Positions 16,227 through 25,629 are shown, numbered from the stretch's first letter. The stretch is 64,000 nt of DNA from Chloroflexota bacterium (GCA_026710825.1 JAPOQH010000089.1:62001-126000); one strand, 5' to 3'. The notes: a model not told the origin generated them from the sequence alone. Numbers and translations: made by a program.

Positions 16227-17111
16227 GTGGACCTGATGCGCAGCTTGGTGTTCGTTCCCGGCAACCGGGCCAACATGCTGGAACGAGCCCTGGAATTCAA
16301 CGCCGATATAGTCATGGTTGACCTCGAGGACTCGGTCCCTCCCGGTGAAAAAGGAACTGCCTGCGAGATGGCCGTGGAGTGGGTGCCCAGGCTGCGCGCG
16401 GCCGGCCGCAAGGTCATGGTGCGCGTCAACTCGCTGGACACCGGCCTCACCGCCGGCGAACTCTCGGCAGTGGTATCGCCCGACCTCGCCGGAATCAGCA
16501 TCGGCAAAGGCGACACCCGGTGGGACCTGCAACAGGTCGACCGCCTGCTGGCTCCGCTGGAAAACAGCGCCGGCATTCCCCGGGGAAGCATCCGAGTAAT
16601 CCCGTGGATCGAGACCGCGATGGCAATCGTCCATGTTTACGAAATGGCCCGGGCGTCGCAACGCATCGCCGGCATCGCGTTCGGCGGCGAGGACTACACC
16701 AATGACATGGGAATCATACGCAACGACTTTGGCGAGGAGAGCTATTTCGCTCGCTCCTCCGTGGCGATAGCCGCCAAAGCCGCCGGCGTGGGGGCTCTCG
16801 ATGGTCCGTTCGTCGGTTTCCGCGACCCGGACGGCCTCAGGAGAGACGCCGGCGCGGCCCGCCAGATGGGCTATACCGGCAAATTCGCCATCCACCCGGC
16901 GCAGATCGACATCATCAATGAAACATTCTCGCCCAACGCGGAGGACGTCGCCTACGCCCGCCGCGTGATGGAAGCCTGGGACGAGGCCGAAGCCGCCGGC
17001 CGCGGCTCCCTGTCCATTGACGGGCGCATGGTGGATGTCCCAGTGGTGAAACGGGCCCAGAATCTGCTGGCGTTGGTGGCCGAAATCGAACGGCAGACGG
17101 CGGGCAACTAG
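16227..17111 (+). CDS. CitE-like CoA ester lyase (HpcH/HpaI aldolase family)
   Basis: A 294-aa TIM-barrel lyase. Family features are RSLVFVPGNRANMLERAL, MVDLEDSVPPGEK with the substrate-binding acidic residues, VMVRVNSLDT, a catalytic-site IPWIETAMAI and AFGGEDYTNDMG with metal-binding Glu/Asp, then GKFAIHPAQIDIIN. CitE-like proteins outside citrate lyase operons cleave or hydrolyse malyl-, citramalyl- or methylmalyl-CoA; which applies here is unknown, and no citrate lyase alpha subunit is nearby. A GTG start is preferred because GAGGT lies 9 nt upstream. FolB follows after 9 bp. Confidence 0.88.
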   Translation: MDLMRSLVFVPGNRANMLERALEFNADIVMVDLEDSVPPGEKGTACEMAVEWVPRLRAAGRKVMVRVNSLDTGLTAGELSAVVSPDLAGISIGKGDTRWDLQQVDRLLAPLENSAGIPRGSIRVIPWIETAMAIVHVYEMARASQRIAGIAFGGEDYTNDMGIIRNDFGEESYFARSSVAIAAKAAGVGALDGPFVGFRDPDGLRRDAGAARQMGYTGKFAIHPAQIDIINETFSPNAEDVAYARRVMEAWDEAEAAGRGSLSIDGRMVDVPVVKRAQNLLALVAEIERQTAGN

Positions 17112-17120
17112 AGATCGACG

Positions 17121-17489
17121 ATGTCCGCCGACCGGATCATCCTCAGCGGGATGCAGTTCTACGGATTTCACGGGGTGAACGCCGAGGAACGCGCGTTGGG
17201 ACAACCCTTCGTCGTAGACCTGGAAGCGGAAATGGATCTGAGGGCCGCTTGCGATTCCGACCGCCTGACCGATACCGTGAGCTACACGCATCTGTACCGC
17301 GCGGTCAAAACCGTTATGGAAGGCGAACCTCTCAATCTCCTCGAAGCGGCGGCGGGTACGATTGCAACCCAAGTCTTGCATCAACATCCGTTGATCAACG
17401 CCATTCGGGTCAGGGTGCAAAAAACGCGCCCGCCCATCAGAGGCTCGGTGATCGACTCCGCCGGCGTCGAGATCTATAGGCAGCGATAA
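17121..17489 (+). CDS. folB: Dihydroneopterin aldolase
   Basis: A 122-aa FolB, which makes 6-hydroxymethyl-dihydropterin for folate synthesis. Signatures are the opening DRIILSGMQFYGFHGVNAEER (catalytic Tyr and Glu), DTVSYTHLYRAVKTVMEG, and NLLEAAAGTIA with VRVQKTRPPI. Full length for the family. No other folate gene is in the window. The ribosome site is weak, so translation may depend on the lyase gene 9 bp upstream. Confidence 0.93.
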   Translation: MSADRIILSGMQFYGFHGVNAEERALGQPFVVDLEAEMDLRAACDSDRLTDTVSYTHLYRAVKTVMEGEPLNLLEAAAGTIATQVLHQHPLINAIRVRVQKTRPPIRGSVIDSAGVEIYRQR

Positions 17490-17534
17490 TCCGGCTATCA
17501 GACGGAATCATCAATCAGGACCAGGGAGATTACG

Positions 17535-19169
17535 ATGGCGACGACAGGCAACGGAGCACACGGCGGGATCGCCCTGCGGTTCAACGAGGCCACGAAACTC
17601 CAGTACATCAACCTGGACAACAAACCGCCGCTGTACAAGGTGTACCCCGGGCTCCGCGCGATCAGCCTGCCCGACGTCGCCGAGTTGCAGGGTCCCCAGA
17701 TGCCAACCCTTGCCGCCATCAAAGGCGACGATGCCGCGGGCTCATCGGCGCCCCTGACGCTGGAAAAACTGACCACCCTGCTGTATCACTCCGCCGCCGT
17801 GATCCGTCGCCGCCAACTGAGTGACGGTGAGGTCCACTACCGCGCGGCCGCATCCGCCGGCGCGCTGTACCCGACGGAAATCTACGTCGTGTGCGGCGAT
17901 CTGGAGGGTCTGAGGGCCGGCGTATATCATTTCAACCCCCGCGATTGCACCCTGGCTCGTCTGCGGAATGGAGACCTCCGCCGTTGGGTCGCCAGCGCGG
18001 TCGGCGATCATGCGGCGTATCCTGCGAGTTTGGTGTTCACCACCGTCTTCTGGCGCTCGGCGTGGAAATACCGCGAACGCGGTTACCGATACTGCTATTG
18101 GGATCTGGGAACCATCGCCTCCAACATGCTGGCCACCGGAAACGCGGAAAACCTATCAGTACGGCTCAATTTCGGTTTCGTTGACCGGATGCTCACCGGA
18201 TACATGGGAATCGACGGGCAGACGGAAGCGCCCTCGTTGGTGGCGTCGCTGGGAACTCCGGATGGAATGCTCCCCGACGGCCCGGGGGACGTACCGGGCG
18301 CGCTGCCGCAGGAAAGCAACGACCTCGCCGCCGGCGCAATCGAGTATCCCATGAGCGCCGCACTCCACGCTGCCTCACCGCTGCAAACCCATGAAGACCT
18401 GTCGAACTGGAACGCCGCCGTCGCCAATGCGGCGCAATCGGAAAAGGACGAACTGGACGGCACCGGAGACCGATTCCGTCCGTTGCGCTCGGGATCAGAC
18501 GGAGCGTTTGACGCCGGGGTCGACATCGGCGCGATCGAGTCCGCGGGCCTGGGCGATTGCATCAGGTCGCGTGGTTCAACCCGCCGTTTTTCGAGGGATC
18601 CGATCCCCTGGGAAGCATTCCGAAGCGTGGTCGACGCCGCAGGCAGCGGGATGAACGCGCCGGGTGTTGAAGGCGGCTATGGCTCTACCTTGAGTCTGTA
18701 TTTCATCGTGAACGCCGTCGAAGGATTGGAGCCCGGCGCTTATTACTACAACCCCTTTTACAACGGCCTTCGACTGCTGAAATCCGGTGATTTTCGTGAG
18801 ATGGCCGGCCACCTGGGGTTCGAGCAGGCGTTACCCGCCGACGCGGCCGCAGTCGCTTTCATCACTGCCGACCTGCAGCAAATTGAACGGGATCTGGGTC
18901 CTCGGGGTTACAGGATGGCTCAAACCCTCGCCGGTATCATTGGCGGTCGGCTGTATCTGGGAATGCACGCGCTGGGGCTGGGAGCGACGGGGTTGACCTT
19001 TTTCGATGACAGTGTCGTGGAGTTCTTCTCGCCCCACGCCGCCGGCCAATCGGCGGTGTTCGTCGTGCCCATGGGCGCTCAGGGCGTCCCCAATCGTGTG
19101 CGCCCGTTCCGGTCCCAGGTCGCGGTCAGCCTTGACTCCCGCGCTCGCGGCGCCGGCCAGGAGGCGTAA
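17535..19169 (+). CDS. SagB/ThcOx-type FMN dehydrogenase with two nitroreductase domains
   Basis: A 544-aa protein made of two related nitroreductase-fold halves. The first (about 65-245) shows LTTLLYHSAAVIRRRQ, RAAASAGALYPTEIYVV and VYHFNPRDCTLARLR. The second (about 340-530) shows SRGSTRRFSRDPIPWEAF, LEPGAYYYNPFYNGLRLL and ARGYRMAQTLAG-like segments. Such enzymes oxidise azolines in RiPP biosynthesis when beside a cyclodehydratase, but no precursor peptide or YcaO gene is near, so another FMN-dependent oxidation is likely. GGGAG lies 6 nt before the ATG. Possibly in one transcript with folB. Confidence 0.85.
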   Translation: MATTGNGAHGGIALRFNEATKLQYINLDNKPPLYKVYPGLRAISLPDVAELQGPQMPTLAAIKGDDAAGSSAPLTLEKLTTLLYHSAAVIRRRQLSDGEVHYRAAASAGALYPTEIYVVCGDLEGLRAGVYHFNPRDCTLARLRNGDLRRWVASAVGDHAAYPASLVFTTVFWRSAWKYRERGYRYCYWDLGTIASNMLATGNAENLSVRLNFGFVDRMLTGYMGIDGQTEAPSLVASLGTPDGMLPDGPGDVPGALPQESNDLAAGAIEYPMSAALHAASPLQTHEDLSNWNAAVANAAQSEKDELDGTGDRFRPLRSGSDGAFDAGVDIGAIESAGLGDCIRSRGSTRRFSRDPIPWEAFRSVVDAAGSGMNAPGVEGGYGSTLSLYFIVNAVEGLEPGAYYYNPFYNGLRLLKSGDFREMAGHLGFEQALPADAAAVAFITADLQQIERDLGPRGYRMAQTLAGIIGGRLYLGMHALGLGATGLTFFDDSVVEFFSPHAAGQSAVFVVPMGAQGVPNRVRPFRSQVAVSLDSRARGAGQEA

Positions 19170-19177
19170 CCCGCCGG

Positions 19178-20089
19178 TTATTCCCAGTCGTCCTCCGGTT
19201 GAGGAGGTACGATCGCCAATATCGGATCGTTGTCCACATCGTCGGTGTCCAACACCGGCACCCCGACGCTTGATTCGTCCGCGTCGTCATCGTCGTCGAT
19301 TTCATCGGTTGCCAGGCCAGGCAGAGCGTCCTCCGACTCCTGCTCCGCTTCCGTGCCGGCGTCAACGTTGGGTATAGAGGTTTCGGCTCCTTCCGACCCG
19401 TCGTCTCCGGGAGGGTCTGAATCCTGCATGCGCCCCTCGTCATCTTCACGGCGCGACGGTGGGAAAGACACCACGTTCCGCAGCGATGGATGCTGTTGGG
19501 TCTCACGTATGACGACGGACACGGCGCTCTCATGGATGCTCACCACGGCAGCGCTGTATTGGTTGCCCCCGGCAATAAGCTTACGCAGCCGACGAGCCAA
19601 TCGGGGTTCTACCGTCCCCAACTGAAGTCCATCTCCCGAATGGACGGCAACCGTATCATCCGAAATGGAAAGGTTGACGGTGTCTCCCGCTGCAACATCC
19701 GCCAGGGCAGATGTGCCGCCGGTCCGCCGCAAAGTTGTGGTGCAGGACTTGCCGCCCTCCTCAATGAACAGCGGCGAGGATACCGGGGCGTGCGCTGGCG
19801 CATGCGGGCGGGATGCCCCGGCCGACTCCAGCGTTTCCAGGCGGACCAGATTTTTTCGAGCGATGTTGTTGCTGGGATGCCTGGTACGCAAGTCATCCAG
19901 CACCAGTCGGGCTGCTGGGTAATCAGCCAGCTCCATCAGGGCTTTTGCCAGGCGGTTGGAGGCCTCGCAGTCGTCCGGGTAAAGCTCGAGGATGGCACGG
20001 TTGATTTCAGCCGCCCTCGACCACTCACCGTCAAGCGCGAGTTTCACCGCATCCTTGCCCAGATTGATTCGGAATCGATTTGCCGTCAT
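19178..20089 (-). CDS. TPR-containing protein with acidic C-terminal tail
   Basis: A protein of about 303 aa. The N-terminal part (residues 10-80) has two to three TPR-like helix pairs (AVKLALDGEWSRAAEINRAIL, AKALMELADYPAARLVLDDL). The middle (about 125-215) is compact and may be a small nucleic-acid- or ligand-binding fold. The last 90 residues are strongly acidic (DEIDDDDDADESS) and probably disordered. A start at 20140, with GAGG 7 nt upstream, would add 17 residues; I chose 20089 because the conserved-looking part begins there. It converges on the SagB-like gene with a 8-bp gap. Function unknown. Confidence 0.75.
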   Translation of the reverse strand: MTANRFRINLGKDAVKLALDGEWSRAAEINRAILELYPDDCEASNRLAKALMELADYPAARLVLDDLRTRHPSNNIARKNLVRLETLESAGASRPHAPAHAPVSSPLFIEEGGKSCTTTLRRTGGTSALADVAAGDTVNLSISDDTVAVHSGDGLQLGTVEPRLARRLRKLIAGGNQYSAAVVSIHESAVSVVIRETQQHPSLRNVVSFPPSRREDDEGRMQDSDPPGDDGSEGAETSIPNVDAGTEAEQESEDALPGLATDEIDDDDDADESSVGVPVLDTDDVDNDPILAIVPPQPEDDWE

Positions 20090-20311
20090 CGTTCCTCTGC
20101 CCGCTTGCGGCCCAGAACCCATCGTTTCGCGCATTATCATGGCAAGTCCTCTCAATTCAATCCGTTATCGCGTTTATCAATTATCATTCCAATCCTGGAG
20201 CGCTAGATTTACACACGCACGGCCTCAAAGACCAACTAAACGATGGGCAAGTTTTTGGAATTTCCTGAAAATTGGCCGATAGCGGAGCGGGAGCATGAGG
20301 CTCGACTTGGT

Positions 20312-21034
20312 TCAGCCGTATTTGCCGGAGATCCACCGCCACCTGATCAGCACCAAATCCCGGAAAGTACGCCAGCCATCTCGAATTGGCCTGACTTTGC
20401 TCTCCGAGCGGTAATGCCAATCGATTCCTACTTCGGCAACTTTGAGCCCGCGTTTTCGAGCGAGGAAGAGAACCTCAGCATCGAAGGCGAAACCATCCAG
20501 TGTTTGCAGGGGAAATAGCGTGTTCGCGGCCTGGGCAGTGAACACCTTGAACCCACACTGGGTGTCCGCGATTCCGGGCGTGGCCATCAGGCGCGTAAAG
20601 ACGTTGAACACCCGGCCCATGAACCGGCGCCCCAGCGGTTCGCCTATCCGGCGCGCTCCGGTCGCTTCCCTCGAACCGATCACTACATCGGCAACCGGGG
20701 CGTCGGATGGCAGCAACCGGTCAAGCAATTCGATGGGCATCGATAAATCGGCGTCGCAAAGGAACCGGTAGTCGCCGGACGCTGCCAGCATGCCCTGCTT
20801 GACCGCTGCGCCCTTGCCGAGATGCAGGAAGGTGTGCACGTGGAACCCGCCGTGCACACTCCCGAACTCCTTGACTACCGCCTCGGTGCCGTCCTCGCTG
20901 CCATCGTTGGCTACGATTACCTCCCAGGTATAAGGACGGCCGGTAAGGTAGTCATTCAGGGTCGCAAGGCTCTCCGGTAACCGCCTCGCTTCGTTATAGG
21001 CCGGGATTACCACCGACAGGTAACATGACGACAT
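20312..21034 (-). CDS. Family 2 glycosyltransferase (dolichyl/polyprenyl-phosphate sugar transferase-like)
   Basis: A 240-aa GT-A fold enzyme. It has the nucleotide-binding start LSVVIPAYNEARRLPESL, VANDGSEDGTEAVV, the metal-binding DADLSMP (DxD), and GSREATGARR, ADTQCGFKVFTAQAAN, FDAEVLFLA. This pattern is typical of soluble transferases that load sugar onto polyprenyl phosphate for glycolipid or protein glycosylation. No C-terminal membrane helices are seen. The ATG at 21034 is 20 bp after the aspartokinase stop; a longer open frame overlaps that gene and is not favoured. Confidence 0.88.
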   Translation of the reverse strand: MSSCYLSVVIPAYNEARRLPESLATLNDYLTGRPYTWEVIVANDGSEDGTEAVVKEFGSVHGGFHVHTFLHLGKGAAVKQGMLAASGDYRFLCDADLSMPIELLDRLLPSDAPVADVVIGSREATGARRIGEPLGRRFMGRVFNVFTRLMATPGIADTQCGFKVFTAQAANTLFPLQTLDGFAFDAEVLFLARKRGLKVAEVGIDWHYRSESKVRPIRDGWRTFRDLVLIRWRWISGKYG

Positions 21035-21054
21035 CGTCGGAGGCCACGGTCCGG

Positions 21055-22281
21055 CTAGCCCTCGTCCAGTTCGAATCCCCGGTGCAGCAGGCGTACCGCC
21101 TCGTGGGCCTGTTCCCGGTCGATGATGCACGAAATCCGGATCTCCGACGTGGTGATCATGTCTATGTTGATCCCACCATCAGCGAGGATTCGGAACATCC
21201 TGGAGGCGTATCCCGGTGTGTTCTGCATCCCTGAACCGACCACGCTCACCGACGCCAAAGAACTGTCGCTGATCACCTGGGCGGAGCCTAAAGCTGCTTT
21301 CATCGCGGACATCTGGCGAATCGCCTGCGGCAGATCGTCGGTCGTGACCGTGAAGCTGATATCGGTGGTCGTCCGGTCCGCGCTGGTATTCTGAACGATG
21401 GTGTCCACGTTGATGCCCGAGGCTGCCAGCGGCTCGAAAAGCGCGGCCGCTACACCCGGCTTGTCCTCTACCCCACAAACGGTCACTTTCGCCACATTGG
21501 TCTGATACGCGATTCCGGTTACTTTGATGCGGTCTTCCATGGGTGCGTCATCCGAAGGTTGATGGATCAGGGTACCCGGGGCATCGGTGAAACTGGATGC
21601 CACGTAAATGGGCACCTGGTACACCGCTCCCAACTCTATGGACCGGGGATGCATTTTCGCCCCTGCGGAGGCGAGTTCCAACATTTCGTCGTAGCCGACC
21701 GCGGTGAGCTTGCCTGCTTTGCTCACCACTCTCGGGTCGGCGGTGTAGATCCCCTCCACGTCCGTATAAATGTCGCAACGGTCGGCGTTGAGCGCAGCAG
21801 CCAGGGCCACCGCGGTGGTGTCGGATCCGCCGCGACCCAGGGTGGTGATATCCTCGTCCGGTGTCAAACCCTGGAATCCGGCAACGATCACCAGTCGACC
21901 CTTGGCCAGTTCATGCTGCAGGCGCGCGGGGTCAACTTCACTGATCCGGGCGCGTCCGTATGCGTTGTCAGTGCGGATCCCCGCCTGCGGCCCGCTCAGG
22001 CTGATCGCGTCGTAGCCGAGATTCCGTAGCGCCATCGACAGGAGGGTGATCGAGACCAGTTCCCCGGTGGACAACAACAGGTCCAGTTCTCGCGCATCCG
22101 GTTCGTCGGCAACCGTTCCCGCCAGGTCGATCAACTCGTCGGTGGTATCGCCCATCGCCGATACTACGGTAACCACCTGGTGTCCGGAATCGTGGACGCC
22201 GGCGATGCGTTTGGCAACGTTGACTATCTTGCCGGCGTCGGCCACGGAACTCCCGCCGTATTTGTGCACGAAAAGCGCCAT
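21055..22281 (-). CDS. lysC: Aspartate kinase
   Basis: A 408-aa monofunctional aspartokinase, the first step to lysine, threonine and methionine. It has the opening FVHKYGGSSVAD, GFQGLTPDEDITTLGRGGSDTTAVALA, and YTADPRVV. Two C-terminal ACT domains (about 265-405) imply feedback control by amino acids. It lies downstream of homoserine kinase with a 6-bp gap, so the two threonine-pathway genes share a transcript. No lysine riboswitch is visible. Length and motifs are standard. Confidence 0.96.
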   Translation of the reverse strand: MALFVHKYGGSSVADAGKIVNVAKRIAGVHDSGHQVVTVVSAMGDTTDELIDLAGTVADEPDARELDLLLSTGELVSITLLSMALRNLGYDAISLSGPQAGIRTDNAYGRARISEVDPARLQHELAKGRLVIVAGFQGLTPDEDITTLGRGGSDTTAVALAAALNADRCDIYTDVEGIYTADPRVVSKAGKLTAVGYDEMLELASAGAKMHPRSIELGAVYQVPIYVASSFTDAPGTLIHQPSDDAPMEDRIKVTGIAYQTNVAKVTVCGVEDKPGVAAALFEPLAASGINVDTIVQNTSADRTTTDISFTVTTDDLPQAIRQMSAMKAALGSAQVISDSSLASVSVVGSGMQNTPGYASRMFRILADGGINIDMITTSEIRISCIIDREQAHEAVRLLHRGFELDEG

Positions 22282-22287
22282 ATATGC

Positions 22288-23208
22288 CTACGAACCACCC
22301 ACGGATTGAACGTGAGCGCCCCGGTCGGTCGGGCGTGTGATTTCTACGCGGCCGTCCACTCCGGCCAGCCTGGCGGCGTCGAACATTTCGTACGCGACGG
22401 TCATGGAACGGTCCTTGGTCAACGACAAAATGGTGCTGCCGCTGCCAGAAAGGAACACCCCCAACGCTCCAGCGTTGCGGGCCGCTTCGAAAATTACTTT
22501 CATGGGAGGGAAAATGGACTGTCGATAGGGTTGGTGCAGACGGTCCTGCGTAGCAATGCTCAGGTATTCCGGATGGTTGGATTGCATCCCGGCGACCAGC
22601 AGAGCCGCCCTGCTCATATTGTACACCGCGTCTGCCACGGACACTTCGGCGGGTAGAACACGACGGGCGTCCACTGTGGCGATGCGCCGGTCAGGAATGA
22701 ACAACACGGCCTGCAAGTCTTCCGGAACATCAATCGCCGCTGTGTACAGTTGTTGATCGTCCAAAACCACCAACTGGAGCCCGCCATGAACCGCAGCGGC
22801 CACGTTGTCCGGATGCCCTTCTATCGTCGCAGCCATCTCCAGCAGGTCGTTGGGACTGAACGGATCCCCCAGGAGGCTGTTGGCCGCCACCAACCCGCCG
22901 GAAATCGCCGCCGCACTGCTTCCCAGCCCTCTGCTCAGTGGGACGGTGTTCTCGCACCGCATCCGCAGGGGAGGCAACTCCTCGTCCGCCTCACCGTAGA
23001 GAAATGCCATCGCGCGGTAGGTCAGGTTTTCGGCGTCGGCAGCCAGTTCGCCGGCGCCTTCGCCGACCACCTCGACCGATGGCTCACCGCCGCCGCTTTG
23101 CGTCTCAACTGTGATGCGGTTCCACAGGTCAAGCGCCATACCCAGGCAATCGTAGCCGGGGCCCAGGTTGGCAGTGGTGGCGGGCGCCCGTACTTCAACG
23201 GTTGGCAC
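22288..23208 (-). CDS. thrB: Homoserine kinase
   Basis: A 306-aa GHMP kinase that phosphorylates homoserine for threonine synthesis. It opens VEVRAPATTANLGPGYDCLG, has the ATP loop VPLSRGLGSSAAAISGGL, and later EGHPDNVAAAVHGGL and GVFLSGSGSTIL. GTG start with GGAG 6 nt upstream. It sits directly ahead of lysC, and the gene for the phosphonoacetate-hydrolase-like enzyme lies 26 bp upstream in the same direction. No homoserine dehydrogenase or threonine synthase is in the window. Confidence 0.95.
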   Translation of the reverse strand: MPTVEVRAPATTANLGPGYDCLGMALDLWNRITVETQSGGGEPSVEVVGEGAGELAADAENLTYRAMAFLYGEADEELPPLRMRCENTVPLSRGLGSSAAAISGGLVAANSLLGDPFSPNDLLEMAATIEGHPDNVAAAVHGGLQLVVLDDQQLYTAAIDVPEDLQAVLFIPDRRIATVDARRVLPAEVSVADAVYNMSRAALLVAGMQSNHPEYLSIATQDRLHQPYRQSIFPPMKVIFEAARNAGALGVFLSGSGSTILSLTKDRSMTVAYEMFDAARLAGVDGRVEITRPTDRGAHVQSVGGS

Positions 23209-23234
23209 AGGGTTCTCCGTTCTGTCGTCGGGTC

Positions 23235-24338
23235 TCAGGCCAACACGCGTTGGCTGACGTAACGGCCCAGGTCGCGATTTTCGCGGAACTCGAACCCGCC
23301 GAAATCGCCGCCGTATCCAATTATCGGCACACTGGTTTCGTGAGCGGAGCCGTGAGACCGGAGACCGGGCGGCAGGGAAACCTCAGCTGGGTCCCCAAAC
23401 ACCACGTCCTCCTCGGCCGTGACCAATATGTCGCCGAGCCGTTCGGGCATCAACGAGAAACGTTGGGCCGCCTCCTCACGCGCAAATACCCCCTCGACAC
23501 CGTTCGTTTCTTCGAGCACGCCGATCGCATCCTGTAGCGAGGCTGGGTCGGCCAGGTGGATGTAGATACACCCTCCCAGGTTGGAGTGATGCACCACGTA
23601 CAGGTCCTTGATGACCGGCACGGCCTGGGCCGCGATGTTATGTCGCGCCAATATCGCGGGAAGGTGGAGCATCCTGCGCTTGTCCGACATCCCGTGGTCT
23701 GCGGTGATCAGCAACTGAACGTCCGGCACGTCGTTGTACAGCCGACCCAGGGCGTCGTCCAGGATTTGGAGATGACGCGCCGATTCGGGATGCTGCGGCC
23801 CGTGCATGTGCATCGCGTAATCGGTGGTGGCGATGAACGCCAGGTCGTAGTGCTCCTCCAGCAGGGCGGACCGGGCGGCCTCGATCGTCCATCCGTTTAC
23901 ATCCGCCGAGTAGATGTGCGGTGGATCCCCCGCCGCCGCTACGGCTTTTTCCGTGGGTTGCTCGGACGAGAACGCCAGGTTCGTGCTCGTTCCCAACAGC
24001 CGGCGCAGTTTGTCCTTGGATGCAGCCAGCAGGGACTTCCCCGCATTACGCCGGCAGAGGTCGAAGATCGTATCGGACGTAATGAACTCGCCGGACTCCA
24101 CGTATTGCTCAATGCCGGCCCGCCGGTCGAGCCAGTAGTTGGACACGATACCGTGCTGCGCCGGATAGTGGCCCGTAACCATCGACGTGTTGTTGACGTT
24201 GGTTACGCTGGGCATCATTCCCCCGCCGGTCACGTGGAAGCCGTCGGTGGCAAACTTGCGCAGATTGGGCGTCGGGCATTGTTCCAGGTATTGCGGGTCG
24301 AGTCCGTCGACCATCACCAGTATCGTCGTCGTCGCCAT
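23235..24338 (-). CDS. Phosphonoacetate-hydrolase-like alkaline phosphatase superfamily enzyme
   Basis: A 367-aa metal-dependent hydrolase. The order of motifs follows phosphonoacetate hydrolase (PhnA): VDGLDPQYLE, FHVTGGGMMPSVTNVNNTSMVTG with the nucleophile Thr, GIVSNYW, AASKDKLRRLLG, FSSEQPT, YSADVNGW, a TTDYAMHMHGP metal site, ITADHGMSDK, and PLRSHGSAHE-type histidines near the end. PhnA cleaves the C-P bond of phosphonoacetate to acetate and phosphate; related enzymes cleave phosphodiesters or nucleotides, so the substrate is not proven. It starts 4 bp after the stop of the TreT-like gene, so the two are coupled. No other phosphonate gene is nearby. Confidence 0.72.
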   Translation of the reverse strand: MATTTILVMVDGLDPQYLEQCPTPNLRKFATDGFHVTGGGMMPSVTNVNNTSMVTGHYPAQHGIVSNYWLDRRAGIEQYVESGEFITSDTIFDLCRRNAGKSLLAASKDKLRRLLGTSTNLAFSSEQPTEKAVAAAGDPPHIYSADVNGWTIEAARSALLEEHYDLAFIATTDYAMHMHGPQHPESARHLQILDDALGRLYNDVPDVQLLITADHGMSDKRRMLHLPAILARHNIAAQAVPVIKDLYVVHHSNLGGCIYIHLADPASLQDAIGVLEETNGVEGVFAREEAAQRFSLMPERLGDILVTAEEDVVFGDPAEVSLPPGLRSHGSAHETSVPIIGYGGDFGGFEFRENRDLGRYVSQRVLA

Positions 24339-24342
24339 TACG

Positions 24343-25629
24343 TCACGAAACTCCTTGCCCGGCGACTGCACACGCTCGCTCCGCCGCCTGCAGGTAGTCG
24401 TTGAGCAACCTGGGGATCAGGAACCGCTGTCTCACCCGGTCCCTGGCATTGCGACCGATTGTAGCGCACAACTCCTGGTCAGCGAGCAGTTCCGCAATTC
24501 GTTCCCCTGCCTGCCGAGCGTTATCGACCAAATATCCCGACTCGCCGTCAACGATTTGCAGCCGGATGCCTCCGACGTTCCCCCCTATCATTGGCTTACC
24601 CTTCCACATGCCCTCGGAAACCGTCAACCCGAATCCCTCGCGCGTCGATTTCTGCACCAAAACTTGCGAGTGAGTCTGTAGCGCATTGACGATTTCATCG
24701 TTGGTGGCGGGCAGATTTTCGGGCGAAAAGAACAGGTGAATATCGGGGTCGCTATTGGCGTGCTCGGTCACCGACCGCAGCACCTGCTCACCTTCAGGGT
24801 CATCGTTCGCCTGGCTCAGTCCCAGTAACGCCAGTTGCAGATCGGGGTGCGCCTGCTTGGCCAGTCGGTAAGCGTCTATCACGCCCCAGGGGTCTTTCCA
24901 GACGTCAAACCGGGACACCTGGGTTACCAGCGGGCGCGATGAGTCGATCCCCAGCGCTTTGGCTATGTCGGCCGCTTTGTGCCTGGGCATCGCGCTGTTC
25001 TTGGGTGCGAGCGGGTCTATCGCCGGCGGCGCAACGAAAATCCCGACGTCGCCTGGCACCTTCCTCGGCGCGTAGGCATCCAGGGAGCAGACGAGCAGAT
25101 CGTAGGCATCGGTTAGCGGCATCAGCCGGTCCATCAACCAGGGGTTCGGGGCCGTCAGGTCGATGTGCACCACCCAGAGCCGAGTACCGGCGGTTTTCCG
25201 GTCCAACAATCGGGCCAGCGGTAGCAGTTGGGGATCGTGAAAGAACCACACGTCCGCCGACAATCCGGATTCATCTATCTCACCGGCAATGTCGTCCAGG
25301 CACCCGTAGTAAATGGCGAGTTCGTCGTCTGTCAGTTCCCCCTCAGCGCCTTGCAGCATGTTGTGGATGCGCTTGGTTACGTCGAAAAACCGGACGTCCC
25401 TGGGGCTGATCACAGCCCGCTGGGTATCGATGCCCATCGCGTTGCTGAGCGGAACCAGCGAGTGGAGTATCTCAGCAACCCCACCGCCGTAAGCCGTGCT
25501 GTTGATGTGCATCACGCTGCCGTTGCGAAACTGTTCAGCGGCTCCGGTGAGTTGTTCGGTCGTCTCCGGCGGAAGCAATTCGAGGTATAGGTCGGCGTCC
25601 GCAGTGGGGTATTCAATGATGTCGATCAA
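24343..25629 (-). CDS. Trehalose synthase-like GT4 glycosyltransferase (TreT type)
   Basis: A 428-aa retaining glycosyltransferase of the GT-B fold. It has MHINSTAYGGGVAEILHSLVPL, WFFHDPQLLPLA, HIDLTAPNPWLMDRL, VTQVSRFDVWKDPWGVIDAYR, VQKSTREGFGLTVSEGMWKGKPMIGGNVGG. This matches trehalose glycosyltransferring synthase (TreT), which makes trehalose from NDP-glucose and glucose, a compatible solute. TTG start, with GGGAGG 10 nt upstream. A likely promoter with a palindrome lies in the 194-bp gap to glmS. The gene for a phosphonoacetate-hydrolase-like enzyme follows. Confidence 0.85.
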   Translation of the reverse strand: MIDIIEYPTADADLYLELLPPETTEQLTGAAEQFRNGSVMHINSTAYGGGVAEILHSLVPLSNAMGIDTQRAVISPRDVRFFDVTKRIHNMLQGAEGELTDDELAIYYGCLDDIAGEIDESGLSADVWFFHDPQLLPLARLLDRKTAGTRLWVVHIDLTAPNPWLMDRLMPLTDAYDLLVCSLDAYAPRKVPGDVGIFVAPPAIDPLAPKNSAMPRHKAADIAKALGIDSSRPLVTQVSRFDVWKDPWGVIDAYRLAKQAHPDLQLALLGLSQANDDPEGEQVLRSVTEHANSDPDIHLFFSPENLPATNDEIVNALQTHSQVLVQKSTREGFGLTVSEGMWKGKPMIGGNVGGIRLQIVDGESGYLVDNARQAGERIAELLADQELCATIGRNARDRVRQRFLIPRLLNDYLQAAERACAVAGQGVS

